Positions 11,899 through 23,000 of a stretch of DNA of 64,000 nucleotides are shown here, piece by piece (position 1 is the stretch's first letter; each line of letters starts with the position of its first letter). The stretch lies in the NCBI GenBank assembly GCA_033032175.1, contig CM065318.1, positions 10,106,001-10,170,000 on the forward strand, in the 5' to 3' direction. This stretch comes from Saturnia japonica. Taxonomy: Eukaryota; Arthropoda; Insecta; Lepidoptera; Saturniidae. The position numbers and the translations under genes are program-made. The notes beneath the pieces are model-generated. The model saw only the letters and a program-made list of their open reading frames with translations, made no database searches and was not told where the DNA came from.

Positions 11899-12479
11899 CT
11901 AGCTTTGCCCCACGGTTTCACCCATGTTAATTTTATCCGACAAACACCGCGCTGCCAACGCAACCATGTAGTCAATCGTAATTGTTATTTCCGTAAGTAC
12001 AAATTATTTTAATTTAAAGTTATCTCCCAAGCTGTGTCCAAATAGCATACTCTAATGATCAAAATTTAACTTCATAAAATTGTTTTATGAAGTAACTTTT
12101 ATTTGTAAGGATTAATATGGCATGTTTAAAAATAATGCTTATACATATATCACTTTTTAATTTTTATAAGAAATAGGCATATATGCTATCACTGATTTTT
12201 TTTAGATATACTAAGCCCCAATATTATTGTAGGACATTTTACTTCCGTATCATTAACGATTACGCCACCTCATGCGGTTAAAGCAGTTCGGGAGGGCCTC
12301 GACTTCCGACTTACGTAACAAAAATCAATATTTAAGGCTATCTGAGAGTTGTAGCCTAATCTTAAATATCCTATAGTATTCCTCGAGAAAAACGAATCCG
12401 ACTGGTAATTTCAGAAATTAGTGTGTTTAAACAAACAAACAAAGAAAAAAAGTTTTCCGCTTTATTATATTAGTATAGA
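11899..12479 (-). mobile_element. Non-autonomous Helitron, same family as 47426-48154
   Basis: The 3' end is at 11899 (CTAG on the minus strand, next to host T) and the 5' end near 12479 (TCTATACTAATATAAT on the minus strand). It matches the 47426-48154 element through the poly-GTTT block, the CGACTTCCGACTTACGTAAC block near 12300 and the hairpin-plus-CTAG end. Non-coding. It moves, if at all, with the Rep/helicase of an autonomous relative not present here. Confidence 0.65.
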
Positions 12480-12504
12480 CTAGTATATATTCATAGTTGT
12501 GCAA

Positions 12505-12723
12505 CTATGTTCGGTGTTTCGGTAGCCATACTATCCGTTTTGTGCTTATCTTGACGTAGTCTGGGGGAGGATTTGTTTGGGTTGCTTGTTGCTGTGGAGT
12601 TGGTTGTTGTTGCTGTGTCGGGGTCATAGGCGTCACAGCCGTGTATTTACCTGAAAACATGTCCGCTCGGATAATTTTTACGCTTCTGGCACGAGTACAC
12701 TCTATCGTATGTTTTATAGGCAT
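12505..12723 (-). CDS. Small Gln/Pro-rich open frame, unrecognised
   Basis: ATG at 12723 (minus), 73 codons. The first 35 residues (starting MPIKHTIECTRARSV) are basic and mixed; the second half is a low-complexity run rich in Gln, Pro and Thr. A good splice donor (TTTTCAG then GTAAAT on the minus strand, at about 12650) splits the frame just before the low-complexity part. The frame upstream of the ATG also reads sensibly (GPKGLLNSNRV) back to a stop. It may be a decayed exon or a fragment of a retrocopy. No family is recognised, and no partner exon was found nearby. Confidence 0.25.
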   Translation of the reverse strand: MPIKHTIECTRARSVKIIRADMFSGKYTAVTPMTPTQQQQPTPQQQATQTNPPPDYVKISTKRIVWLPKHRT

Positions 12724-12779
12724 CACTCGATTGCTGTTGAGAAGACCTTTCGGCCCTTTCTAACCGTATATGATTTTAT

Positions 12780-13460
12780 ATGTTGATTTGGTTTTTTGAA
12801 AGACCGCCATTATATTAAGATTCTTTAATTTTTAACTTTAGCACCATATAATATTATATACACAATAACTATTCCACACTAACGTTTTGTATACGCAATT
12901 GGCAAATCTTGACGAGAGATGTGGATTAAATCTAAGAAAAGTATCGTAGCTTCTCTGGGTTACACCTAACTTATCAATTTTTTGAATTGCCTCTCGATAT
13001 GGAAGTTAATTGAAAGACATATTCACGTCAAAAAATAGATAACTTACAGACACCATAACAATTTTTGAAAATGTAAGAAGTCATAAGTTTTTTGTGTAAG
13101 ATAATTCAAGAAATAAATGTAGAGAAATCACTAAATTTAGGTCGTCCACTTGGAAGGCCAACACATAGTTATTTTATCTTTTCTTGTCTCGTAGTTGCCA
13201 TGTCTTTCGGGTTGCTTGTTTATTGTTAATTGTATTTTATAATGTTTTTCAAACTTGGTGCAAAAAATGTAATTTTTTACTTCATAGTGCGCTATGTATG
13301 TTTATGTATTTTTAGAAAGATTATTTATAAATAAAAGGACATTATAATATATGTATTATAAGAAATTATTATGTATGTAAATAAGTACTATTTGTGTATG
13401 TGGATTATTACTTTCATAGAAAACCAAAATTAAAGCCATGACCTGCTAAATAGAAACCAC
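12780..13460. other. Non-coding stretch, nothing recognised
   Basis: AT-rich spacer without supported open frames or identifiable repeat boundaries. Confidence 0.45.
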
Positions 13461-13469
13461 TGTCCTTGA

Positions 13470-13555
13470 CCCCCATTTACATTTCATGGACTCCCAACTT
13501 CTTTTTTCACTGACATGAACCGCTTGAAGGTCGTATAGACCATTTAGATATATAC
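13470..13555. repeat. Short dispersed repeat, related to 5165-5290
   Basis: Carries TTTCATGGACTCCC, TTCACTGACATGAACC and GAAGGTCGT in the same order as the 5.2-kb copy. Confidence 0.4.
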
Positions 13556-13825
13556 CACTTTGGAAACCACTACTCTAAAGTGTTAACAATTTTAACTATC
13601 TAATTAATCTGCTATTTCACCTACCTATTTCATGGAGGTAATGTATGAATAGGCATACTTTTATATGATAAAATATTACGATAAATGCAGTTTAATTATA
13701 TAATATGTAAGTATTTAGATTACGCACAAAAGAAGCTTAGTCGCACAGATAAATAATATGCGTGTGTGTTAATAGAATAAAAAGTATTTAGTTCCGGGTG
13801 AGTTGATTATACTTTATTATTATAA

Positions 13826-14162
13826 AGCTAGATAGTTTTTTTTGTTTGTTTGTTTGAATGCGTTCATCTCAGGAACTATCAGTCAGATAAAAAAGCTTTC
13901 ATCTTATAGCCTATTTTATGAAGTAGGATAATGGCTATATAATTTTATGCTATGACCCTAAGTAGCATAGCAATCAAAGTCAAGCCATCGGGTAAGCTGT
14001 AGGTAAATACGGGAAGTGAGAACAACAATAGGCTACAACCATTGGCCTATATGGGTCTTTTAGATGCAGCGCGAGGCCGCGCCGCACAGCGTGGCGCAGC
14101 GCGGTGGACTGTGAAGAGCTAGACGAATAACTTGAACACGAGTGAAACCGTGGGGCACAGAA
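13826..14162 (+). mobile_element. Helitron-like repeat, 3' end decayed
   Basis: Starts with a (GTTT)n block and ATCTCAGGAACTATCAGTCA and ends GAGTGAAACCGTGGGGCACA. The subterminal hairpin is therefore present, but CTAG is mutated (GAATTA follows). A GC-rich patch (CGCGCCGCACAGCG) at 14080-14105 is shared with the reverse-oriented copy at 24410-24880. Confidence 0.55.
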
Positions 14163-14911
14163 TTATAAAATAATTTACCTAACGATCTATCATTCACTTA
14201 TCTAGAAAAACTTTGTGCTGCACGGGTAGTTATCGATAAGTGAAATATTTTATCGGTATTTAAGACCAACGGCGTCTTTAATACTCTTGTAATATATGCT
14301 CGTCTCTGATAAAAAGTAACTTTTTTTTTTTAAGTTTTACGCACGAATCCAGTTGCTAGTACTATATGTACGTTATTGAAATTGAAGGTAACAGGTTTTA
14401 CATGAATAAAATTACCTTTAAACAAATATCATAATATAGGTGTAATTATATTATTTCTAAAAGGTGATTTTACCTGGCAACACCATGTGTCCGTTAATTA
14501 TTAATCAAAATTAATTATTATACCATCACTTTAAAGCTTATGTTCCCTACTATTGAAGAAACACAGACAAGTATATTAAATTAATTTTTTCTTTATAAAA
14601 ATTATTAAAAAATCTTTTTCATTAGGTAGGTATGTCATCTGTTGTGCTAATTAAAATATATTCAAGACTCTATCTATTAAAAATCTGTATAATTAATATG
14701 ACAGCTGTTACATTGTAACATTTTTATAATGTGCGAAATATATACGCACGAGTCACCTTGTTTTAGATATAATAGTTAAAACTGTTAATAATCTCAAGTC
14801 CGGTGAAGCTGTAAAAGCTCCAGGGCCCCTAAGGCTAACAGTATACATAGTTAGTTCTAAAAAAAAATATTAACATGGACAACTTGTTAAAAACAGCACG
14901 TTTAACAAGAC
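14163..14911. other. Non-coding stretch
   Basis: AT-rich. Near 14803-14850 a short phrase (TCCGGTGAAGCTGTAAAAGC ... GGGCCCCTAAGGCTAACAG) recurs in diverged form at about 22730-22795, so a small old repeat family is present. No gene. Confidence 0.4.
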
Positions 14912-15150
14912 AATTTTTAACAAAAAAGAAAATCAACTTCAATGATTTTGAAAAGTTCCCTTGTTTATCTTCGAAGTTGTAGATCCAATGCCAATGAAAT
15001 TAAAATGGGAACCACCCTCAACGCATCCCCTTTCCAACGAAAGAAGAACCTTACAAATCGGCACTAAAACAAAGAGGTTATTGCTGAACATCCATAAACA
15101 AATATACATTAGAATTGATAACCTCCGTTACTTTTACGGTTACAAATCTG
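14912..15150 (+). repeat. Dispersed repeat, second copy at 55563-55800
   Basis: Direct match to 55563-55800. Shared landmarks are AAACTTCAATGATTTTGA-type wording, TATCTTCGAAGTT, GTCCAAT(G/A)CC, CCCCTTTCCAA and GAATTGA(T/G)AACCT. A 66-codon open frame across it is fortuitous because the other copy does not keep it. Confidence 0.6.
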
Positions 15151-16420
15151 TCAATATATAAACGAATGTAAGCAAATTTAGCGCTACCTATTATCACTGG
15201 TGCCGGGAATGACGTTAATTAAAAATGTACAGAGCAAAATATTATAATTATTTCTCTAAAAAAAAAAATAAAGCTTAACCATCTTCTAGTCGAAAACAGA
15301 CTTATTTGGAAATGACTGTTACACATCTCACTGGACAGTTTGTTTACAGTGGGTATAAAATGAATTTTGTCTATAATTATATGAATTAAATTATAAGTAG
15401 AGTTAATTTCCCTGGGACATTAATATATAACTTTGATAAAAGATTCGAACTGTTACTATTATTATTTAAAATTTGTATTAGCAAGACGTTAGACATATTT
15501 TCACACAAACCTGATTGTGGTAATAAATAGTAATATAAAGTATTTTCCACAAAAGTCAAGTTAATTCTTGGATAACACCGAAATGAATTAAATATAATAA
15601 TATTTATAAATGATACAAAAATATTTTTATAACATCCTATTCAAAACAAATACAAAAAGTTTAAATCATAATGACTGACTTGCAAGAAAAAAAAGGAAAA
15701 TTTGCCGGTTAAAAGTTGTTGTGTTGGTATTATAATGAACTTCCTACGTCAATCAATCCAAGTCTAAAAACAGTTCGAATAGGTATTATCATTCTACCTT
15801 GTTATTTCACACTATATGTAGATATAAACTACAACACGTCATTACGATGTTCTTTATAAAGTGAACTTATTTAAAGCGACTATCATACCTATCAATATTG
15901 CGCTAGTTTTCCAACTTTTGATAATAAATTATAGTTTTCTATCGGCGTTGCATTCGCAAGAATTGCTTTTTTCATAATAGCTCGCATCTGTATATGTTTG
16001 ATTGTATTCACCTATTTCTTACAAAAAACTATTACGTGATTTCTGAACTCTGAATGACAATGTCTGTTTTCTAAAGATTTGTCAATCTTTTGAAGCAATG
16101 ATGGCTCAGTTATTAATAAAAACAAAAAAATAAATACTATGTTCCGTGATACATTATTTTGTTCTTATTATCTGGGAATTATTAATTGGAGTTTAATTTT
16201 ATATTAGTTATTAATGACTATTTAAGACTAAGTTATAATTGAATTTTTAAAAAACAGTGCTGACGTGGTTCTTTTTCCAGACAACACTACACTTATATTC
16301 AAAGCGAAAAGAAAAGATTCAGAGGCTAGGCAATTAAACAATACTTTAATTAAAATATCTGAATGATTTGTTCTAAAAAATTTACTGCTAAATGCAAACA
16401 AAACTAGATTTCATCAAAAT
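15151..16420. other. Non-coding stretch, nothing recognised
   Basis: AT-rich intergenic DNA. No supported open frame, repeat pair or RNA gene was seen. Confidence 0.45.
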
Positions 16421-16422
16421 AG

Positions 16423-16915
16423 ATTTTGTCAAAGACCAACATAATTCGAATACTAGAAATAAACATTAATTAATTGTACCGGTCTTTAGACTTAATAAGA
16501 CCAATAAAAGTTTTTTAGGTATTAGTGTTAGGTTCTATAGAAAGATCCCAAAATACATTACTGATTTGCCAGACAAGTTGAACGACCATATCAAGTAGAT
16601 TTTACTGCCTTATGGTTATTATAGGGTGGATCGATGTGAATGACAGTGATGTCTAGAGCTGACTCTCACTCTCTCTCTCTGCATTCAACAAATTTTTAAT
16701 ATGTATTTATTAATCCATTATATTAGGTATATATTACTGTATTATGTTAACGTTCTTGTACTGTTTAAAAAAGACAAACCCGGTACTTTCCGTACCGATT
16801 CTTCTCGATGACTGGAATATTTTCCCAACACGTAGTAGATACATATAGTGTTTTGACGTTTATGAGTGCCTCCTTAGGGCCTAAATTGAATAAAGATTTT
16901 TTGATTTTGAAACTC
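16423..16915 (+). mobile_element. Non-LTR retrotransposon 3' end, copy 1
   Basis: Matches the 3' end of the LINE at 58345-59795. The decayed end of the open frame (ATACTAGAAATAAACATTAA, then ACATTACTGATTTGCC) is followed by the 3' UTR phrase TTCTTCTCGATGACTGG and the terminal TTAGGGCCTAAATTGAATAA plus a TTTGATT tail. It is 5'-truncated, as is usual for target-primed reverse transcription. Confidence 0.75.
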
Positions 16916-16920
16916 GTATG

Positions 16921-17480
16921 TAGACTACATATTTATTAATAGGGTATGTATAAATAGGAATTGTATGTAGAATTATATTTGAAAATTAGTTTTTTATGTA
17001 GTATTGAAATACAGAAAAACATTTCGTTTTGTTTTCGATAGCACTAACACCGTTTTGGGTAAAAATAAAATTTACAATTTTGATATATTATGTGAAAAGA
17101 CGTAAAAAGGAATTGGTATTACAACATGAAAGCGCCTTCGTTAACTATTGGAGTTATGTTTGTTTATTATAATTATTATGTTCCAATGTCCCATTACTGG
17201 AATCAGCCTCACTGTGTGAAATAGTATATAATTTATATGTACATTTAAAAATATATACATTATATCTCTTTTGAAAATAATACAAAAACTACTATAATAC
17301 TTTACCACATCACTTACATAGTTTAAATACAATCAGAGAATTGAAGGTGCTTTTGAATGATACCAAATGTCAGCATTGCGAACAAAACATAAAACAACAA
17401 ATATCAATTAAAAGGAAACCGGATTTATTACGTCTTCTTACGTTAACTACAATAATGATAATTAGTTGCAATCCGTGGTA
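16921..17480. other. Non-coding stretch, nothing recognised
   Basis: AT-rich spacer without supported features. Confidence 0.45.
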
Positions 17481-17931
17481 ATAGTCCGGTCAAATTAGAC
17501 ATAAAAATAGTGGTCAGATAACAAAAATTCCGACAGAGCTAAATTTTGGTAGAGACCTTGGGTACACCAGTAGAAATAAAGTGCCAAAAGTCCCCATTGA
17601 TCCCATGGGTGCTAAAAAAGTTATTCAAGGTTAAAATCAAAAGATGTTGATTTGTTAGTACTACTTACTGCAGGGGATCCAATTGATAAAATTATTCACT
17701 TTCTAAAACGTAGAAAGGCTCAATAGTAAAAATAGATAAACTCTTCAAAAAGTTTATCTGCATATCCAAAATGCTAAAACCATGTTTTATTTTTACATGC
17801 GATACGACATCAGCAATATTCATAAGGGGTAAAACATCAGTATTAAAATTATTTGAAAATAAAGGGTACAAATGATGACGCTAAAGTATTTGCTTTTTTG
17901 TATTTGTATTTGCTTACGCATTTGGGTTACG

Positions 17932-18327
17932 CTAAAGAGGGCCAACGGGCACGTGGCGCACCTCATGGAAAGTGATCACCTGCCGCCCACAAACATCCGC
18001 AACGCCAGAGGGCTCGCAGATGCGTCGCCGGTCTTTTAGAGAAGAATAAGCTATCTTCTTGAAGGTCACCAGGTCATAACGGCTCGAAAAGACCTCAGGC
18101 GACAACTGGTTCCACAGAGTGGTTGTGCGAGGCAGAAAGTGCCTTAAGAAACGCACTGTTGTGGAACGCTGGACATCGAGGTGGTGCGGATGGAATTTAC
18201 GATCCTGACGCGATGTCCGATGGTGATATTCAGCAGCCGGGATCAATCCAGATAATTCCTCGGAACACTCCCCATAATAAATGCGGTAGAAAATACACAG
18301 TGAACCAACATCTTTACGCAGAGCCAA
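17932..18327 (-). pseudogene. LINE reverse transcriptase C-terminal fragment
   Basis: A minus-strand open frame of about 130 codons contains GLIPAAEYHHRTSRQDRKFH, HPHHLDVQRSTTVRF, RHFLPRTTTLWNQLSPEVF and SSRYDLVTFKKIAY. This is the extreme C-terminus that recurs in lepidopteran LINE polyproteins (Jockey/R1-like), where an HR..R...HPY.L..RSTV.F...FLPRT..LWN.LP..VF block precedes the stop. Endonuclease and RT domains are absent. It lies inside the long-TIR element, so it inserted there or was captured. Confidence 0.7.
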
Positions 18328-18404
18328 TGGATTATAACAGATCGTGGAAAAGGTCTACCGGGAAAACCACGTTAAAAAAAAAGCGCCAATTATACTACCT
18401 CATA

Positions 18405-19045
18405 GGTAGAGCATATAACTTAAGCGCAAAACACACAGAGAATGGGTGCGGGTCGGTTCGTGTTTTTCACGAGCCGCAATGCTTTCTGTGTTCACACATA
18501 ATGCGGGTCGGCAGCGGGCGTATCCAGTGTGGCTGCTGTGGACGGCTCCGCATCAATAAAAAAATACTAGAATTTGGAGAATATCATCGCCTTTGCAGAA
18601 AACTACAAACGTACGATGATCGCTTTTACAAGTATCAATTATGTTTCCGTACACATTCTATAATGCGTTCATTTTAATATCCATGATGAAATGCGAACAA
18701 ATTTTGTAAATAATTACAACAACTCGATGACAAATTAATAACACGCGCGGCTCACGAGCCGCACACGCTCTCTGTGTGAATGCCTATATGTAAGAACGTT
18801 TATTACGACAAATGTAACGACGCAGCCCGCTCCCGACCCGCGCTCTGTGTGTAATGACGGGAGGCGTGCGCGACTCCCGCGCTCCACCTGCGCTTTTCAC
18901 GACCCGCGCTCGCGTTTCGTGTGTTGTCGTCTATTTAAATAGTGGTTAATTAATAGACCCGCTGCACTGCCGACCCGACCCGCGCACGACCCGCGCACGA
19001 CCCGCGCCCGTTCTCTGTGTGTTTTTCGCTTTATATGCTATATAA
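18405..19045. mobile_element. GC-rich palindromic MITE nested in the long-TIR element
   Basis: The left end (18405-18455) contains AGCATATAAC and AAAACACACAGAGAA. The right end (18995-19045) carries the reverse complement: TTCTCTGTGTGTTTTT, then TATATGCTATATAAC. The interior is far more GC-rich than its surroundings and is built from repeated ACCCGCGC/GACCCGCGCAC units (three in a row near 18975-19010) and further copies of CTCTGTGTG (near 18766, 18841). Subterminal repeats of this kind are typical of hAT-like non-autonomous elements. No transposase. The assignment to hAT is tentative. Confidence 0.55.
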
Positions 19046-19603
19046 CTTTTAGAATAGCGATATCTTAGGAATGGTGATTTTTTGAAAAAAAGTATAAGGA
19101 ACTTTTTTGTGGATAATTTTATGACCTACAATTTTTGTCTGGTATTTTCGATAAAACTTGCCGTTTACAAGGTGAATTTAAAAAATCCGTAAATGTTGAC
19201 TTTGACCTTGAATAACTTTTTTAGCACCCATGGGATCAATGGGGACTTTTGGCACTTTATTTCTACTGGTGTACCCAAGGTCTCTACCAAAATTTAGCTC
19301 TGTCGGAATTTTTGTTATTTGAAATGTCTATTTTGACCGGACTATAAAAAATAATCTGTGAATTTGTTATTTATAGAAATTATGATTAGTTATGAAATAT
19401 ATATGTTAAAAACCATTTTGGAAGGTGAAGTGAGAATTGAGGTAAAAAGAAAGCTAAGGTGACATAAATGCTATTATTTTCACATTTTATAGCGTGTCAA
19501 AATGATGTACTTAAGTGAATATATAAAAGTAATGAAACGTTATTTTTGTATAGCTAATATCATAGAGATTAATATCAATAATAATATATTTAAACGACTT
19601 TAG

Positions 19604-19965
19604 GGAAAAAATGGAAAGAGCTAAGCCTGAAATTTCTTTGCTAGATAGAATCAGAAATAATGTGATTAGAAGGATAACTACAGTTATCGACATAGTTCAA
19701 AGGATTAACTCACTGAAGTGGTAATGGGCTGGCAATAAACAATGAAGTACACGAGTTTTGGAGTGGAGACCGCGTTTAGACAAACGAAGTGTGGGCCCAC
19801 CCTACAAGATGGAGAAACAACCTGTGCAGGGTTGCTTGAATCGAATAGATGCGAAAGACCGAAGATCGAGTCTATCATCATCCTTGAAGGAGGCCTGCAT
19901 ATGTCCAGCACTGGACATACACGGGCTAAAGATAATAATAAAAAAGTTATACGCCATTTTCGACA
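19604..19965 (+). pseudogene. RTE-type LINE 3' end of ORF, decayed
   Basis: Reading across frames gives RDRIRN..., NSLKWQWAG, VLEWRPRLDKRSVG and then a degenerate WMRKAEDR...EEA.VQ.WT tail. This is the conserved C-terminus of RTE-family polyproteins in Lepidoptera (..LKWQWAGH...W...RGKRSVGRP..RW.DD...). It contains frameshifts and stops and is only the last 120 or so codons. Confidence 0.65.
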
Positions 19966-20101
19966 TTTCAATTTTTAATCTACCTGTAGATATTGTATCT
20001 AATACCACAGCTATAATATTAATCTCTAAAGATAATATCTTTAAATATAATAAAGTCTACGTCAATATAATAACACAGTTACAGAACAGATTGCCCCAGA
20101 T

Positions 20102-20350
20102 ATGATTAGAAGATATTATACCACTTTATGTTCTTTGGGTATTTCCCTTGGATATTTTATGCTTTTAGCACATCTTCGCCGCGAAATATATTATAATAAA
20201 GCGAAACCGTTCCATGTTCCATTTAGCGAAACATCAGTACACTATGTCGCGAATCAAGTACCGGCACATAACGCGAGCGCAGTTGTATATCCGCAGTTGA
20301 AAAAAAAGTCGTCACTTTCGGAGTCAGAAGATACAGAAATATTACTATAG
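20102..20350 (+). CDS. 82-aa open frame with one membrane segment, unrecognised
   Basis: ATG at 20102, stop at 20348-20350. After MIRRYY the protein has a hydrophobic helix (TLCSLGISLGYFMLLAHL), then a basic RRE and a polar tail ending in an acidic Ser-rich stretch (SSLSESEDTEILL). Base composition inside the frame is more GC-balanced than the flanks. This looks like a small type-II or tail-exposed membrane protein, but no family is recognised and no splice or polyadenylation signal confirms it. It could be chance. Confidence 0.3.
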   Translation: MIRRYYTTLCSLGISLGYFMLLAHLRREIYYNKAKPFHVPFSETSVHYVANQVPAHNASAVVYPQLKKKSSLSESEDTEILL

Positions 20351-20923
20351 TCATGCCCCTTAAAAAACGAAGAAAATTAGTACATGAAATTAATGAAACA
20401 AGGATTAAGTAAGCTAAAACCCGATTATGTAGAGAAGTAGACTGTCATTCATATCGTTATTACACATATTTACGAATGAACTGGCAAATAATTGGTCTGT
20501 TTCTGACCTATTGGATGAGTTTTCCAGTGAAATTCATCAATTTCAACGAATTAATACTATTTTCGCTACTAAAATCTACTACTGCAACAGATCTTTTGCG
20601 AAATATGTATATGCGAAATCATAAAAAGAGCACGACTCAAACCGCAACAGATTTTTAAAACCGTTGTCCTAAACCGATTGAGCTCAAATTTTGCATGCAC
20701 GATTAGTTTGGTAAATGGTTAGCTACGTAAATCCAATATGGCGTATTCTCAAACAAACATACAAATGTAATAAGTAACAAACATCGAACCATATAAACGT
20801 GCAAATTTATCATATTACTGTAGTTTTTTCGATTTATAAATTTGAATCAAAATCTAAGTCAAATATATGGAAACAGGAAAATAATACGTGACTATATTCA
20901 AACAAACTTCTTAGTTGATAATA

Positions 20924-22500
20924 CACTCATTAAAAAAGTCTAAGCAACATGTACTAATTTAAATTTTAGGATGGTTCTTCACATTATAACGTTGTATTTT
21001 ATTTTTAAAATAATATCTTTAGGGTTTCTATGATGTAAAAATAACAGCTGTTGTCTTTATAAGTTCTTTTAATAACAGAAATGAACAATATAAGAATATA
21101 TTGTAGAAACTAAGATACATAAGAAACTAAACTTTTTTCTTACAAAATTAAATTACTAAAGAAAATGTATTTATTGTGAAAGAATAGAACAATTTAATAC
21201 AAAGTATGGGCTCCTCTGCTATTCAGAACTTGTCGGCAACGATTATTCATTGAATTAATGAGACTGTTTATGTCATCTTGCGGTATTCGCTCCCAATGGA
21301 ATTGTAGCAAATCCTTCAGCTGTTGGGTTATTGTTGCTCCGTCCAAGTCCTTCAAAACACGTCTCTGGAGCATGTCCCATGCGTGCTCGATGGGTTTGAG
21401 ATCTGGCGATTGTGCAGGCCAGGGCAATACCCGGATGTTCTCCGTTGCAAAGTATTCACTGGTTCGCCGAGCTGTATGTGAACGCGCATTGTCATGCATT
21501 AACCTAAAATCGGAGCCAAAGGTTTGTGCAAATGGGTAGACATAAGGTCTGAGAATATCCTCAATGTAATTTTCAGCATTCATGTTTCCATTAACAAAAA
21601 CGAGCTCAGTTCGCCTGTTCTTCATAATACCCGCCCATAACATAACTGTTGAGCCGCTGTATGGATGAACTTCCTGAACGCACCTGAGCCTTTCAGTAAT
21701 TCCGGGCCGACGATACACTCGCACCCTTCTTGTATCAGGCTTAAACCTGAATCGCGACTCATCGGAAAACATAATTTTATCCCATTGTTCCTGGGTCCAT
21801 GTTATGCGTTCTCTACACCATTCATATCGACGAGCGCGATTCCCATGACGTATCGGTACCGTACTCATGCGGTCGATTTCGTACAGTTTGAGGACTTACC
21901 TCAACACCACTTGAAATTTGTAGCCTCAAACTTATCTCTCGAGCGGTTAACATCGGCTGGCGTCTTGCAGTCAGTTGTATGTACCGGTCTTGCCGAGTGG
22001 TTGTACTCCTTTTACGGCCTGGATGCTGTTCAGCGGGTTCTCCTGTATTATTATAGCGCTGCCAAAGACGACAAATAACACTTCTATGAATGCCAAAATG
22101 TCGAGATACCTGAGATTGATTACTCTCCGCTTGCAACATCCCTACAGCTCTTTGCATTTCATCTGCCATCAAATGACGTCGCTTCATGACGTAAAGAATA
22201 TCTATTATAACAATTCAATTTTGTTGCTAACTTTATTTAAATGGTTGGTAAAATTATAAAATCAAGACTAAACAAAGCAATTAAAACGTACTTAAATTCA
22301 AACAAATTCGCAGTAATTTGAGTTTTATGAAAAAACAAAACATAATCAAATTTTTTTTTTACAACCAGCCAGTATGTCATCAATAACAAAAAAGTTTACT
22401 TACCTACGCACTTTGTTTGAGTAAATATTTAGAAATTAATTAATATAAAATGGAAAAATTTGTAATATCACGCATGTTGCTTACACTTTTTTGATGTGTG
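20924..22500 (-). mobile_element. Tc1-like DD34E transposon with TIRs
   Basis: The ends at 20924-20951 and 22473-22500 form 28-bp inverted repeats with three mismatches (shared core AAAAAAGT.TAAGCAACATG), each flanked outside by TA (20922-20923, 22501-22502). The element is 1577 bp and carries one Tc1-type transposase on the minus strand, split by a frame disruption. Confidence 0.88.
21194..22187 (-). pseudogene. Tc1-like transposase, split by deletion/frameshift
   Basis: The N-terminal part (22187 down to about 21850, ATG at 22187) has two helix-turn-helix regions: ESNQSQVSRHFGIHRSVICR, the GRKRSTTTRQDR linker and ISLRLQISSGVEVSPQTVRN. The C-terminal part (21868 to 21194, another frame) has the DDE domain with KIMFSDESRFRF, RLMHDNARSHTARRT and SPDLKPIEHAWD, giving D, D and E with 34 residues between the last two (DD34E). 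At the junction the usual segment of about 35-40 residues between the second HTH and CRERITWT is missing and the frame shifts. A deletion plus frameshift has therefore inactivated it. Catalytic residues are otherwise intact. Confidence 0.88.
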
Positions 22501-22502
22501 TA

Positions 22503-23000
22503 TTATGGAAGTGGTAAACAAGCCTAATATTAATAGTAAGAAGAGGCATGCAGTAACTTTATAACCAATTTAAAAGAGAACCGTAGTCCCAACTGAGTGA
22601 GGCCAGATAATAATAGTTTGCTTAAGGCTGAGTTATTGGATGCTGTCATATCGTTTGAAACGAAACATAGCATCGCAAACACAGGTGTCCTGAAGTAGAT
22701 GTAGGCGTCGCGTGTTTCTGCAGTGCTCTAAGCCCGGTAAAGCTATAAACGCAATCAGCGGCTCTGATTTTGGGCCCCTTAAGCTAACAGTAAGGTCAGA
22801 TAAAAAAAAATGTTTTTGCAGTGAACCTTGTATAATTTTACCACTCATAATCGTATCAAACGTTTTAATACAAGTCTCCTGTCTAGTACGGGTCTCCGTA
22901 GCGAAACTCCATAGTCGTTATTTATTAACTAAATCCATAAGGACTAATCCTATCAGAATTTTGTTATCTAGAATTGATATTTATTTCATTCACAAACAAG
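22503..23000. other. Non-coding stretch
   Basis: Contains a diverged copy (about 22730-22800) of a phrase also seen near 14803-14860, otherwise nothing recognised. Confidence 0.4.

Larger units (their letters stand above)
17481..19345. mobile_element. Element with about 165-bp terminal inverted repeats
   Basis: The left arm (17481 to about 17645) and right arm (about 19190 to 19345) are reverse complements. Both end ATAGTCCGGTCAAA(A/T)TAGAC. Inside, AAAAATTCCGACAGAGCTAA, GGTACACCAGTAGAAATAAA and CCCATTGATCCCATGGGTGC match almost base for base. The interior encodes no transposase. It holds a LINE 3' fragment on the minus strand and a GC-rich palindromic insert. The long, well-matched arms suggest a foldback-type or large MITE-type DNA element that has been used as a landing site. 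The superfamily cannot be named, and a target-site duplication is not evident. Confidence 0.8.

Noticed and set aside
18123..18677. 184-codon plus-strand open frame inside the long-TIR element
   Set aside because: It is the antisense shadow of a LINE C-terminal fragment plus the GC-rich MITE; the residues show no domain.
19742..20105. Overlapping open frames of 78-115 codons
   Set aside because: They are frame-shifted readings of a decayed RTE-type LINE C-terminus, not separate genes.
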